Of a stretch of 64,000 nucleotides of DNA, positions 23,884 through 33,985 are shown piece by piece (position 1 is the first letter of the stretch; each line of letters begins with the position of its first letter). A program made the position numbers and the translations under genes. The stretch is from contig CAMRHE010000012.1 of NCBI GenBank assembly GCA_947044405.1, positions 12,044,001 to 12,108,000 of the forward strand, written 5' to 3'. The notes under the pieces are model-generated. The model was not told the origin of the DNA and made no database searches. It saw nothing but the letters and a program-made list of their open reading frames with translations. This DNA is from Leptodactylus fallax (taxonomy: Eukaryota; Chordata; Amphibia; Anura; Leptodactylidae).

Positions 23884-25532
23884 CAGTTAGGTCCACAAAT
23901 ATTTGGACAGAGACAACATTTTTCTAATTTTGCTTCTGTACATTACCACAATGAATTTTGAACAAAACAATTCAGATGCAGTTGAAGCTCATACTTTCAG
24001 CTTTAATTAATTTGGTTGAACAAAATGATTGCATAAAAATGTGAGAACTATAAAGCATTTATTACACACAGTCCCTTCATTTCAGGAGCTCAAAAGTAAT
24101 TGGACAAATGAAATAATTGTAAATAAAATGTTATTTTCTAATACTTGGTTGTTCACCCTTTGTTGGCAATGACTACCTGAAGTCTTGAACTCATGGACAT
24201 CACCAGACGCTGTGTTTCCTCCTTTTTAATGATCAACCAGGCCTTTACTGCAACGGTTTTCAGTTGCTGTTTATTTGTGGCCTTTCTGTCTGAAGTTTAG
24301 TCTGTAACAAGTAAAATGCCTGCTCAATTGGATTGAGATCAGGTGACTGACTTGGCCATTCAAGAATATTCCACTTCTTTGCTTTAATAAACTCCTGGGT
24401 TGCTTTGGCTTTATATTTTGGGTCATTATCCATCTGTATTATGAAACGCCGACCAATCAGTTTGGCTGCATTTGGCTGGATTTGAGCACACAGTATGTCT
24501 CTGAATACCTCAGAATTCATCCAGCTGCTTCTGTCCTGTGTCACATCATCCATAAACATTAGTGACCCAGTGCCACTGGCAGCCATGCATGCCCAAGCCA
24601 TCACGCTACCTCCGCCGTGTTTTACAGATGATGTGGTATGCTTTGGATTATTAGCTGTACCATACCTTTGCCATACCTTTTTCTTTCCATCATTCTGGTA
24701 GAGGTTGATCTTGGTTTCATCTGTCCAAAGAAGTTCTTCCAGAACTGTGCTAGCTTTTTTAGATTTTTTTTTTTAGCAAAGTCCAATCTAGCCTTTTTAT
24801 TCTTGAAGCTTATGAGTGGTTTGCGCCGTGCAGTGAACCCTCTGTATTTACTTTCATGCAGTCTTCTCTTTATGGTAGATTTGGATATTGATACTCCTAC
24901 ATGCTGGAGAGTGTTGCTCACTGGGTTGGCTGTTGTGAATGGGGTTTCTCTTCACCGTGGAAATTATTCTGCGATCATCCACCACTGTTGTCTTCCATGG
25001 GCGTCCAGGTTTTTTTGCATTGATGAGTTCATCAGTGTTTTCTTTCTTTCTCAGGATGTACTACACTGTAGATTTTGGCACTCCTAATATTGTAGAAATT
25101 TCTTGGATGGCTTTTTTCTGTTTTCGCAGCTTAAGGATAGCTTGTTTCACCTGCAGGGAGAGCTCCTTTGACTGCATGTTTTCTTCACAGCAAAATCTTC
25201 CAAATGCAAGCACCACACCTCAAATCAACTCCAAGCCTTTTATCTGTTTAATTGAGAATGACATAAAGGAATTGCCCACACCTGCCCATGAAACAGCCTT
25301 TGAGTCAATTGTCCAATTACTTTTGATCCCTTTAAAAACAGGGTGGCACATGTTAAGGAACAGAAAATCCTAAACTCTTCATCCAATTTTAATGGGGATA
25401 CCCTCAAATGAAAGCTAAAAGTCTGGACTTTATGTCCATGTCCATTATATAACTATAACTTGATTATGTTTCAGTAAACAGGTAAAAAAAAAAAAAAACT
25501 TGTGTTAGTGTCCAAACATATATGGCCCTCTG
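23884..25532 (-). mobile_element. Degenerate Tc1-like transposon
   Basis: The left end CAGTTAGGTCCACAAATATT follows a TA at 23882-23883. The right end tgtccaaacatatatggccc is its diverged inverted repeat. Long inner terminal repeats are visible (aaaagtaattggacaa in both arms). The element frames a minus-strand transposase pseudogene. The right boundary is approximate. Confidence 0.85.
24260..25177 (-). pseudogene. Tc1-like transposase, inactivated
   Basis: The frame starts at the ATG ending at 25177 (MQSKELSLQVKQAIL), with the N-terminal helix-turn-helix region and a GRPWKT motif. A stop interrupts at about codon 41. A frameshift near 24921 moves the frame to a block with STIKRRLHESKYRGFTARRK. 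A further shift leads to the C-terminal block (24604 to 24260) with MDNDPKY and SPDLNPIEQ, the second and third DDE catalytic motifs. The first motif region (WTDETK type) is degraded to FGQMKPRS in this frame. Several disabling lesions, so no functional product. Confidence 0.9.
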
Positions 25533-25959
25533 ATTCTCACTACCCACCTAGGAGAATCAGAGGACGCAAAGGCCTCTCTACAATATAGGAAGATACCAGT
25601 AATATGGATAGGACATAGTAAGTAGAAGCCCCATTACCTATTCTGCATTGGGGTCCAGGAGCTTCAAGTTATGCCTCTGACACACCATCTGAACGCCAAG
25701 GTTAAAAAGAAAAGGTCTTGGTGCCTCACTTGTTGAAAATCAGGATGTGGGATGGTGGGTACTACCTTGGATACCAGTAATTTGTGGGAGCTGCTGCTCT
25801 TACCCAGTGACCACTCAACCATAGTTGGTGGTAATAGCATAAAGTCTAAAAAATTGAAAAAACCTGGGATAACGTTGAGCGTTGCTCAGTTAGGTCATAA
25901 AAAACCATCAGTGATTGGATTAAATGATACACATTAATTGGTTGCACTTGGACAATAGA

Positions 25960-26012
25960 GTACAGGCAACGTGTTTCGAAGTCGAACCGATGTCTTCTTC
26001 AGGTCAACAAGG
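25960..26012 (-). ncRNA. Degenerate hammerhead-like motif, minus strand
   Basis: On the minus strand: CTGAAGA (fits CTGANGA), a weak stem II (agacatcggttcgacttc), then GAAAC, ACG, and a GTT triplet. Stem I pairing is poor. It is probably the remnant of a Penelope-like tail just left of the Tc1 element at 26063. Confidence 0.4.
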
Positions 26013-26444
26013 TTGTGAAACCAATACTGCTGGGGAACCAAAATATTATAAAATAAATGCTATCCAGTGGCATGAAAAATTTTGGACACCCCCGGTCAAA
26101 CTTACTGTTATTGTGAATAGTTAAGCAAGTTGAAGATGAAATGATCTTTAAGAGGCAGAAAGTTAAATATTAAACACACTTGTCTATAATTTTAAGCAAT
26201 ATCAGTGTATTATTATGTTTGAGTACAATTTTAGAGTGAAAAAGGGAAAGGAGTACCTTGCAAAAGTTTGGGAATCCTCGTAGATTTATGTGCTCAGATA
26301 ACTTTGACCAAAGTCTCAGACCTTAATCAGCAAGTTAGGGTTATGGCTTGTTCACTATCAGCATTAGGAAAGGCCAAGCGATGCAAATTTTACAGCTTTA
26401 TAAATATCCAGCCTCCTCTAACCTTGTGCCAAAAAACAGCAGCC

Positions 26445-26774
26445 ATGGGTTCTTCTAAGCAGCTACCTAGCACTCTGAAAATGAAAATGGTGGAAGCCCA
26501 CAAAGCAGGAGAAGGCTATAAGAAGATAGCAGAGAGTTTTCAAGTTGCCCTTTCCTCAGTTCAAAATGTAATTAATAAATGTCAGTTACCAGGAACAGTG
26601 GAGGTCAAGATAAGGTCTGGAAGACCAAGAAAAATTTCAGAGACAGCTGCTCATAGGATTACCAGAGTGGCAAATCAGAACCTAGGCTTGACTGCAAAAG
26701 ACCTTCAGGAAGATTTAGCAGACTCTAGAGTTGCGGTACCTTGTTCTACTGTTCAGCGATACCTGCACAAATAT
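26445..26774 (+). pseudogene. Tc1-like transposase, 5' part
   Basis: From ATG 26445 the frame reads MGSSKQLPSTLKMKMVEAHK, with the paired-type DNA-binding helices and a GRPRK AT-hook-like motif (SGRPRKISETAAHR). It runs to LHKY at the retroelement junction. The open frame then continues by chance into the Penelope-like sequence to 27017, giving a 249-codon chimeric frame that is not a real protein. The remaining transposase lies at 29931-30218. Confidence 0.88.
26761..26774 (+). repeat. Target-site duplication, left copy
   Basis: ACCTGCACAAATAT, identical to 29931-29944. It brackets the retroelement exactly; the bases on either side differ. Confidence 0.93.
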
Positions 26775-26775
26775 A

Positions 26776-28640
26776 AAAGTCTTATGGGCAATAATACTAT
26801 CACCATAAGAGGGGCGGACAAGGGAGGGGGGATTGTAATACAGGACCATTCCACGTATATAGCGGAGGCCCACAGGATCCTATCAGATCCTACATATTAT
26901 ATACCACTGACTCATGATCCCACCCCGGAGTATATAACACCGTACACAAATTTAATTATAGAAGCAGTAGAGGTAGGGATTCTCACAAAAAAAAGAAAAA
27001 CTATTCCTTCTACCTGAAAATCCACAACTGGCTCTCTTCAATCATTTACCCAAAATCCATGAGAACGCTACCGATCCTCCAGGTAGACCTATAATTTCTG
27101 GCATTAACTCTCTCACCTCCAATCTGTCCCAGTATATAGACATTCTTTTACAAAAATATGTGATTAATCTCAAGTCATACATAAAAGATTCTGCCAGCTT
27201 AATATTTGATTTGCTAATTATCCCATGGAAACCAACATACTGCTGGGCAACACTTGATGTAGCTGCGTTATACAGCAATATTCCACACGAGAAGGGCCTA
27301 TCCACCATCTCAAAGTACCTTTCATCTGATCCCGCCATGCCTAACAATCAACAAACTTTTATCCTGGACAGTATTCAATTTATATTAAAGTATAATGCGT
27401 TTCACTTTGGTTCAGATATATTTTTATAGATACGGGGGACCGCGATGGGAACTCGTTTTGAACCGAGTTTTGCAAATTTATTTATGGGTGACTTTGAGAA
27501 TGAGACCCTTGGGCTAAACATATCATCTATTATAAAAGATACATAGATGACTTGATGTTCATATGGGAAGGAGGCACCGAATCCTTTAATGCATTCACAG
27601 ACCATTTGAACAACCATGTGAATAAATGGGGCATTACTCTATCTGGTACAACATCAAGTACATCCATTGAATATCTTGACTTACTACTGATGAATATTGA
27701 TAGTAAGATAGTGACAAAAACTTTTTTCAAAAAAGTCGATTCTAATAGTCTTTTTGACTACAACAGTTCTCACTATAAAAAATGGAAGAATAATATACCC
27801 TACAGTCAATTTGGGAGGATAAGACGCAATTGTACATTAGATCACGATTATGAAAATCAAAGTAAAATCATCACAAAAAGATTTTCTGAAAAACAATACC
27901 CGACAGGAATAATCGAATCAGTGCAACATAGAGTGAAACAACTATCTCAACTTGATTGTATCAAACTCTCAATTAAACTTCGAAAGAAACCTCCCCAGTT
28001 TAATTTTATAACCACTTATAACTATCAACATCAGCAGGTCAAGTCTATACTCTCAAAATATTGGTCACTATTAACCTTTTTCTGAGTAAAACTCTTCCAA
28101 AAACACTGTGCGTCACTTACAGACGTGCCAGAAATTAAAAAAATGTATTAGCCCCCAGCAAACTGAGGGAACCCAAGATTCCTAGAGTGATCAATACTCA
28201 GACAAAACCTGCCGAAGGGGGAGTTACAAATGTAACATAACTAGATGCAAGTGCTGTATTAGCATCACTCATGGTCAAACTACAATTACTAGTAACTCCG
28301 CAGGTGAGACTTTTCCAATCAAGCCACATCTTACAAGCAACTCATCCTTTGTCATCTATGTTATTCACTGTCAGTGTGGCTTACAATATGTGGGGCGCAC
28401 CACTATGCACCTCAGGGAACGTTTAAATAAACATCAGGCAAACGTTCTTAAGGGTTTTCAGAAACATAATGTTTCTAGACACGCCGACAAATATCATGAT
28501 TGTGAATTTAATGTATTCAAAATCACTCCAATAGATCAAATTACTACTACAAATAATGAGTTACTTAAAAGAAAAGAATTCTTTTGGATCATATAGACTG
28601 AACACAATGGTACCAGTAGGTCTAAATGAAGCATCAGAAA
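26776..28640 (+). pseudogene. PLE reverse transcriptase with GIY-YIG endonuclease, inactivated
   Basis: In order: GADKGGG near 26810; LPKIHENATDPPGRP near 27050 with PIISGINSLTSNLSQYID (RT fingers); TLDVAALYSNI near 27250-27282 (RT motif A); GTRFEPSFANLFMG near 27450; YIDDLMFIW near 27540 (the catalytic YxDD box); a long thumb/linker region (27552-28085); a Cys-rich segment near 28210-28260; then IYVIHCQCGLQYVGRTT near 28355-28405 (GIY-YIG nuclease) with the downstream RERLNKH block. Frameshifts near 26990 and 27430, with stops near 28085 and 28596, break the frame. It would copy PLE RNA into DNA at a nicked target. Confidence 0.92.
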
Positions 28641-29631
28641 AAAATTTTTGAGCATCAATCCAAGTTCATATGTTAAACCAAATTGATGCAATGTACCCTT
28701 GATTTCCTCTCGTTTTGAGTTTCCCATTCTATTCCCCACTAAGGAATCCCAATAATCACAGTCTTTTATCCTCCTTAATATTTGATTATTTTATATATTT
28801 TATTAATTGTATTTATTATTGTATGCTTAGTTATTCTTAACTTATTTTAGATATTTATGAATTATTCATATAATGTTGTGTTTTCCTATTAATTTTTTAT
28901 AGTTATTCATTCTATATACTTCATTCATTGCATTACCTCTCTTAGTTTCTTCTCCTTTCCCCATGGACCATTTGACCCAATACTCACAGTCCTTGATTTT
29001 TATTATTTGATTATTATTCATATTTTGCCATTTGTACTTACATTATTGTATGCTTAGTCATTCTTAACATATTTTACATATTTATGAATTATTCATATAA
29101 CGTACTGTGAACTTTTTCTATTGCTTCTGTTTTCAAATTAATTTTTATCAGTCATTTTTTTTTTTCACATACAATCCATTTATTTATATATTTACTTTAT
29201 ACACTTCAATTACAACTGAAGCTTATTTTTGTACAATTAGCGCTATTTTTGTACAATTAGCACTATATATATATTTATACCTATACAGCACAAGATATAC
29301 GCTCTATTCCTTAGCCCACAATGCTAGCCATTCCTTTTTTATCACTTGTTACAATCAGCGCATTATGAATGCGCTCTGTTTATCTGTTTTAACAGCTGAT
29401 CCTCCTTCTCCTTCATTGTAAGCACACATCACGTATGCGCTCTATATTTCCTTCTAAACAGCTGATTGCTGTCACGGCAAGTTGCTCCGTGCTGTGAAGC
29501 GATCCTTTGACAGTATTATCGAAATACACTATTATTCCCACTTTGGATCCTTCTCTCTTTTCCTTTTGTTTTCTACCCACAACATATAATTGTTTTTTTT
29601 TTTCTCTCTTTATTTAGTTTAGACCCATTAA

Positions 29632-29659
29632 CCACGCCCCCACATGTGAGGGGGCGTGG
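29632..29659 (+). ncRNA. PLE 3'-region hairpin, copy 1
   Basis: Stem CCACGCCCCC / GGGGGCGTGG (10 bp, perfect), loop ACATGTGA. Part of a 77-bp tandem duplication with 29709-29736. Confidence 0.85.
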
Positions 29660-29708
29660 CTACAGTTCATTTTTTTTTTTCTCTCTTTGTTTAGTTTAGA
29701 TCCATTAA

Positions 29709-29736
29709 CCACACCCCCACACATGAGGGGGTGTGG
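29709..29736 (+). ncRNA. PLE 3'-region hairpin, copy 2
   Basis: Stem CCACACCCCC / GGGGGTGTGG (10 bp, perfect), loop ACACATGA. Relative to copy 1, a G-to-A change in the left arm is matched by C-to-T in the right arm, so pairing is kept. Confidence 0.85.
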
Positions 29737-29810
29737 CTACCGCCCGTTGTTGTCCCATTTGTTTATTTTTGCAAAGTATATATATGTCATGCTACCCATG
29801 CTATGTTTTT

Positions 29811-29851
29811 ATGCACACTTGAAAAAGGGCTTGTTCCGAAACGCGTCGTGT
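29811..29851 (+). ncRNA. Hammerhead-like motif in the PLE tail
   Basis: Reads CACAC, TTGAAAA(A), a short stem II (GGGC..TTCC), then CGAAACGCGTC and GTGT. Stem I ACAC/GTGT pairs. The GAAA and the ACGCGT/GTC half fit the hammerhead, but the CTGANGA core is replaced by TTGAAAA. Position within the tail agrees with reported hammerheads of Penelope-like elements. Activity is unlikely or reduced. Confidence 0.5.
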
Positions 29852-29930
29852 ATTTTATTTAATTGGATTAAAGACTACATTTATTCTGGACCATCGCTCA
29901 TCTGTCTCCTTTTTTTCTACCTGCATCTGA

Positions 29931-29944
29931 ACCTGCACAAATAT
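29931..29944 (+). repeat. Target-site duplication, right copy
   Basis: ACCTGCACAAATAT, identical to 26761-26774. The Tc1 transposase frame resumes here. Confidence 0.93.
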
Positions 29945-30218
29945 GGCCTTCATGGAAGAAAACCTCTGCTGCGTCCTCACCATAAAATTCAGCGTCAGAA
30001 GTTTGCAAAAGAGCATGTAAACAAGCTTGATAAATTTTGGAAACAAGTCCTGTGGACCGATAAGGTTAAAATAGAACTCTTTGGCCACAATGATCAAAGG
30101 TATGTTTGGAGAAAAAAGGGCACAGAATTTCAGGAAAAGAACATCTCTCCAACCATTAAGCATGGGGGTGGATCAATCATGCTTTGGGGTTGTGTTGCAG
30201 CCAATGGCACGGGCAACA
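29931..30218 (+). pseudogene. Tc1-like transposase, 3' part (truncated)
   Basis: Continues the frame broken at 26774: HGRKPLLRPHHKIQRQKFAK, then WKQVLWTDKVKIELFGHND (first catalytic Asp in WTD), RYVWRKKG, and KHGGGSIMLWGCVAANGTG. It stops before the second and third catalytic motifs because a MITE fragment replaces the rest. Confidence 0.9.
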
Positions 30219-30317
30219 TTCATTTCCACTCGGTTTCCGCATGAAACATGCGAAAACATGCCGAGAGGAAAGTTTTCCCCGAACGGAAACCCGAACGCAG
30301 ATGTGAACCGGCCCTTA
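30219..30317 (-). mobile_element. Truncated MITE of the 'gatgtgaaccggcc' family
   Basis: Starts cactcggtttccgcatg and ends cgcagatgtgaaccggccc, matching the right half of the palindromic MITE at 45458-45767. It interrupts the Tc1 transposase between the GGGS block and the right inverted repeat. Confidence 0.75.
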
Positions 30318-30374
30318 ACTGTTCACAATAACAGTCATTTTGACTAGGGGTGTTCAGACTTTTGCATGCCACTA

Positions 30375-32548
30375 TAATAGTATGGTGAGCAATACGTCTG
30401 TAGCTTTAGCTACATCAATGAAAATTTTAAAGGGGGTCTGTCAGCAGTTTGACCCCTATAGTTTTCACAGTGCTAGATAGGCAATGGTCTTGGACTCATT
30501 GCAGAAAATATTCCCTAAGCTCTAATGTCCTTGAAGAAGACCATTAGGGCTGTTACTCAAGAATAGAGTGGAAAGGTTGGTAAGCATTTATGGCAAGAGC
30601 CAAGGACTAAACTGCTAGGGAATGTCCAAAGCAGACTTGGCATTTCAGTGCAAGAAGGATTCAAACTTCTTTTTCTTTTTTTTTTCATTTATGGAACCAA
30701 TATGGCCATCTATATAGGCATTTTTTAACTGGTTTACTGATCACTATCAGTATGAAGGGGTAAAAACTGCTGCCAGACTTCCTTTTGCTGGTCTTAGACC
30801 AGAGACCAACAAGATGCGGTGAAATATTGGATATTTGCCATATGGTCAGAGATGCTTTTCGGTATTGGCAACCAAGGCAGCTATATGTGGAATAGATGCA
30901 TAGTAGATACCTAAAACTTGAAAAAGAGGAAAAATGGATTTGAGCTTTATATTATATTGGTTTATCGATGTTTACTTTTATGGTAGATGTACTAGTTGAA
31001 TTATAGACTATTCTCTTAAGAGATCTATAGAATGGTGTTTAGCTTATTTCTATGGATCTTTCTAAGCACTTTACTGTCATATAAGTTGTCTTGCATGAAA
31101 AGACATGGCAGGGTCATAATTGTTTAAATTACTTTGCTGAGTGGTTTTGATAACATGTTTCTCACATCAATTTGCTACCTAGTTATTCGTGGACAATGGC
31201 AAGTAGTCCATTTTATGCTCACAATGGTGAATGTGCAGTCATCATAGTGAATAGAACTTTGGTCTTTCATTCTTTCTTCCAGTATAATATTACTGCTTGC
31301 AACTAGAGCGGTATGGATTGCACTTTGCCTTTTCAGGCATTATTTTCTTTCATTTCTTACTTCAACATGTTGCCTTGGCTGCAACGAATGACGCAACGGA
31401 ACATTTTTCATCTTCTTTCTCCCCTACAAAATGTCTTTCAGAAAGACATTCTGGGCTAATCTTTTCTAAATGTAATACAGCTTGCTGAGTCCTTTTCTCT
31501 ATATGTATTTAAGATTTCAGGTTTATTTGCACAGTTTTGATATCAATAGAAAAGTGGGCCATTTGTTTTAGGAATCAGTGAAGCAATTCAACAAAAAATG
31601 GTATGTTTACTAGGCCCAATAATTGCATATGCCAGCACATAATACATACAGAATAACTTTATTTAGCAAAAACACCATAGTAAAAAAACTTAAAAAGCAT
31701 AAACATGCTATATAAAAATCTCTTGAGTAGCCCCCTCAATATAGGTCATGCTCATCACTGGTCCCTATTTACAATCAATAATCCTAGACATGGAATACAA
31801 TTATCCACATATCAAAAATTATTTGATAACAAAATATTGAATAACGATTGTCCACAAAGATAACTACTCATCGATGGCTAGAGTGGGACCAGGACTCAAA
31901 CTCCATAAGTATTGCCCAGTGGCTTCTTCAGGGGAGGTAAGTAAACAACTTTATTAGTAGATAATTCATCTTAATTACATAATAGTTAATAGTAGATTGT
32001 TCTAAAGATTGTTTTAGAGAATCAAAAACAATGGCCTCAAATACCATGTGGGCTTGAGTTCCATGTTACCCAAGTTTGTCAATAGTAGATACTGCATTTC
32101 TATCATCAATATTTTTTGTAATTAACTCATAAGAAATATGGACATTTTAACTTTCAACTCCTTCTTGCTCAGCGTTTTACTGTTACATTGCACTGTCCAT
32201 TATAATTAATTCTCAGTGGCGTAACAGCATGGCGCCGATTTTTAGCAAATGCCAGTTATCAATAGAGATTACAGCATCTGGGTGGTTAGGGGACAAGGAT
32301 GCTCCCCCTTTCACCTCCATGGGTCCTCCACGATAAGATTGTAACGTCTGAGGGGTTGGCAGCCAGGAGGCCAATTCCTATTACACATATGGAGGCTATG
32401 CACCATGTAATGCAATACAGAAGCAATCCCAGGTTTCAAGTTCCCTAGTGGGATAGTAAAAAAAATAAAAAAGGAAAGTAATAAAAAATTTAAAACTCTA
32501 ACCAATTGAAAAATAGTTAACACTACCCAAAAATAATGTTATCCATAC
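30375..32548. other. Mostly unannotated; TTAA MITE end and possible PLE tail
   Basis: ttaaagggggtctgtcagcag at about 30428 looks like one end of a TTAA MITE, with no partner found. 31600-31935, read on the minus strand, ends cctgaagaagccactgggc, which resembles the first half of a hammerhead/PLE tail, but the GAAAC half is lost. The remainder has no recognisable feature. Confidence 0.35.
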
Positions 32549-33120
32549 GTTTAACATAGTAACATAGTTGTTGAGCTTGGATGAAGACAAAGGTCCATCA
32601 AGTCCAACCTATTACCCTAGAGTGTTGACCTGATAGAAGACAAAAAACCCAATGAGGCTGATGCCAATTGCCCTATGTCAGGGGAAAAAAATTCCTTCCC
32701 AACTCCAACTCCAGCAATCAGTATAAAATCATGGATCAATGTATCTAAAAAATGTAACTTGTAATATTTTTTTCATACAAGAAAAGCATCTAGGCCCTTC
32801 TTGAACTTGCACAATGAATCCACCATCATAACATCTTGTGGCATTGAGTCCCATAGCCTCATTGGTTTTACAGTAAAGAATCCCGATCTATGTTGCTGGT
32901 GAAATGTTCTCTTCTCTAGGCATAGAGAAAGTCCTCTTGTCACTGTCACTGGCCTAGGTGTAAAAAGATCATTAGAAAGGTCTTTTAGCTTTCCCTTCAT
33001 GTATTTGTACATTGTGATTAGATCTCTCCATAAACTGAATAACACCAAATTTGTTAATCTGTCTCTGTACTCAAAACTTCCCATTACCCTAATTGTCTTG
33101 TTTTTTGTTTCTAGAGTGCA
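32549..33120 (-). mobile_element. CR1-like LINE 3' fragment
   Basis: Minus-strand element with a C-terminal reverse-transcriptase ORF piece followed by a 3' untranslated region. That region includes 'ggttggacttgatggacctttgtc' (in reverse) and ends in the octamer-like tail (tactatgt). Similar 'tccatcaagtccaa' phrases at 57945-58010 mark another relic. Confidence 0.8.
32773..33084 (-). pseudogene. LINE reverse-transcriptase C-terminal fragment
   Basis: The peptide MGSFEYRDRLTNLVLFSLWR...DLITMYKYMKG...TRGLSLCLEKRTFHQ...GFFTVKPMRLWDSMPQDVM...FKKGLDAFLV matches the conserved C-terminal tail of CR1-type and related LINE ORF2 proteins (YRDRL..LGLFSL, DLI..YKY, R..FF..R....WNSLP, FK..LD.FL). No catalytic domain is present; it is a 5'-truncated copy. 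The stop at 32773 is the natural end of the family ORF. Confidence 0.85.
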
Positions 33121-33290
33121 GAGAAGGAAGGTCAAAATAAAAGAAATATATACTGCAATATGCAAATGAATGTAGCAAAAACAACATCCAAAATGTACAG
33201 CCCAACTCACATTATTTCAAAGATGAAGAGGCACCGTCCTCCTTAGACCTCAGATGCACGGACAAACCTCGCCGGTGAAGGTAGAAAGAC

Positions 33291-33467
33291 TGCTTGAAAA
33301 ATGTGTAGCGTCCAGTAAACAATAAAGTCCAGGTCTTGTATAAAATGTAACTTTATGATGAAAAAACATCACAAAAATAGATGTTGTGATGTTTTTTCAT
33401 TAAAAGTTACGTTTTATTCAAGACCTGGACTTTATTGTTTGCTTGACGCTACACATTTTTCAAGCAT
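33291..33467. repeat. 177-bp foldback (arms about 84 bp)
   Basis: The left arm (33291-33374) starts tgcttgaaaaatgtgtagcg and the right arm (33380-33467) ends cgctacacatttttcaagca. The tip is aaatag between catcacaa and ttgtgatg. Both arms contain aataaagtccaggtcttg. The arm start TTGAAAAAT..GCGTCCAG resembles a PLE tail that has lost stem II and the GAAA box. Confidence 0.88.
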
Positions 33468-33725
33468 GCAAATGAATGTGTTTTGGTCAAATTGGCCTCC
33501 CCCAAAAAGCAATAAAAAGCAATCAAAAAGTTGGAGGTACCAAAAAATGTTACTAATTAAAACTACAACTTGACTCACAAAAAAAGACTTCATATAGCAC
33601 TGTCAACAAAAAAGTTGTGGATGTCAATACAGCAACCTCTAGCAAATTATTAATTTATTTGAAAATGGTATTTTATGTAGTAATAGTGGTAAATTATAAT
33701 AAAACTATAAAAAGAATACATATAA

Positions 33726-33985
33726 ATAATATAGATGGCTCAGTGTTTAGCACTGCAGCCTTGCAGCGCTGGAGTCTTGGGTTCGAATCCTGCCAAGGAC
33801 AACATCTGCAAGGAGTTTATATGTTCTCCCTGCGTTTGTGTGGGTTTCCTCTGGTTTCCTCCCACACTCCAAAGACATACTGATAGAGAATGTAGATTGT
33901 GAGCCCTATATGGGACAGTGACTGTCAATGTCTGTAAAGCGCTGCGGAATATGATGGCGCTATATAAGTAACCATAATAAATATG
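33726..33985 (+). mobile_element. tRNA-derived SINE, plus strand
   Basis: The Pol III-like head has an A-box-like ggctcagtgtttagc and a B box GGGTTCGAATCC (about 33779-33790). Then caaggacaacatctgcaagg, the central block cctcccacactccaaagaca, and the 3' tail gtaaagcgctgcggaatatg. Head, V-type central domain and LINE-like tail are all present, so the copy is near full length. Same family as 9378-9625. Confidence 0.92.

Larger units (their letters stand above)
26775..29930 (+). mobile_element. Penelope-like retroelement (PLE), 5'-truncated
   Basis: A 3156-bp insertion flanked by perfect 14-bp duplications. It contains a decayed reverse transcriptase and a GIY-YIG endonuclease in the order characteristic of Penelope-like elements. 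It then has an AT-rich 3' region with two structured hairpin repeats and a hammerhead-like tail. The 5' end begins inside the coding region, so the copy is truncated. The insertion direction matches the host Tc1 transposase. Confidence 0.92.
26063..30374 (+). mobile_element. Tc1-like transposon split by a Penelope-like element
   Basis: The left end ccagtggcatgaaaaatttt and the right end (aaatgactgttattgtgaac in reverse orientation, then tgcatgccacta) are inverted repeats. TA dinucleotides occur at the borders. The transposase begins at 26445, is interrupted at 26775 by a retroelement, resumes at 29931, and is truncated at about 30218 by a MITE fragment. Three generations of insertion can thus be ordered. 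Confidence 0.88.

Noticed and set aside
25533..25690. Right end of an hAT element interrupted by the Tc1 at 23884
   Set aside because: The ends (ctaggggtgtagcta and caagttatgcctctg) are only loosely complementary and the flanks do not match as an 8-bp duplication.
26268..27017. 249-codon open frame as a gene
   Set aside because: It is a chance in-frame fusion of Tc1 transposase and a Penelope-like element across the insertion point at 26775.
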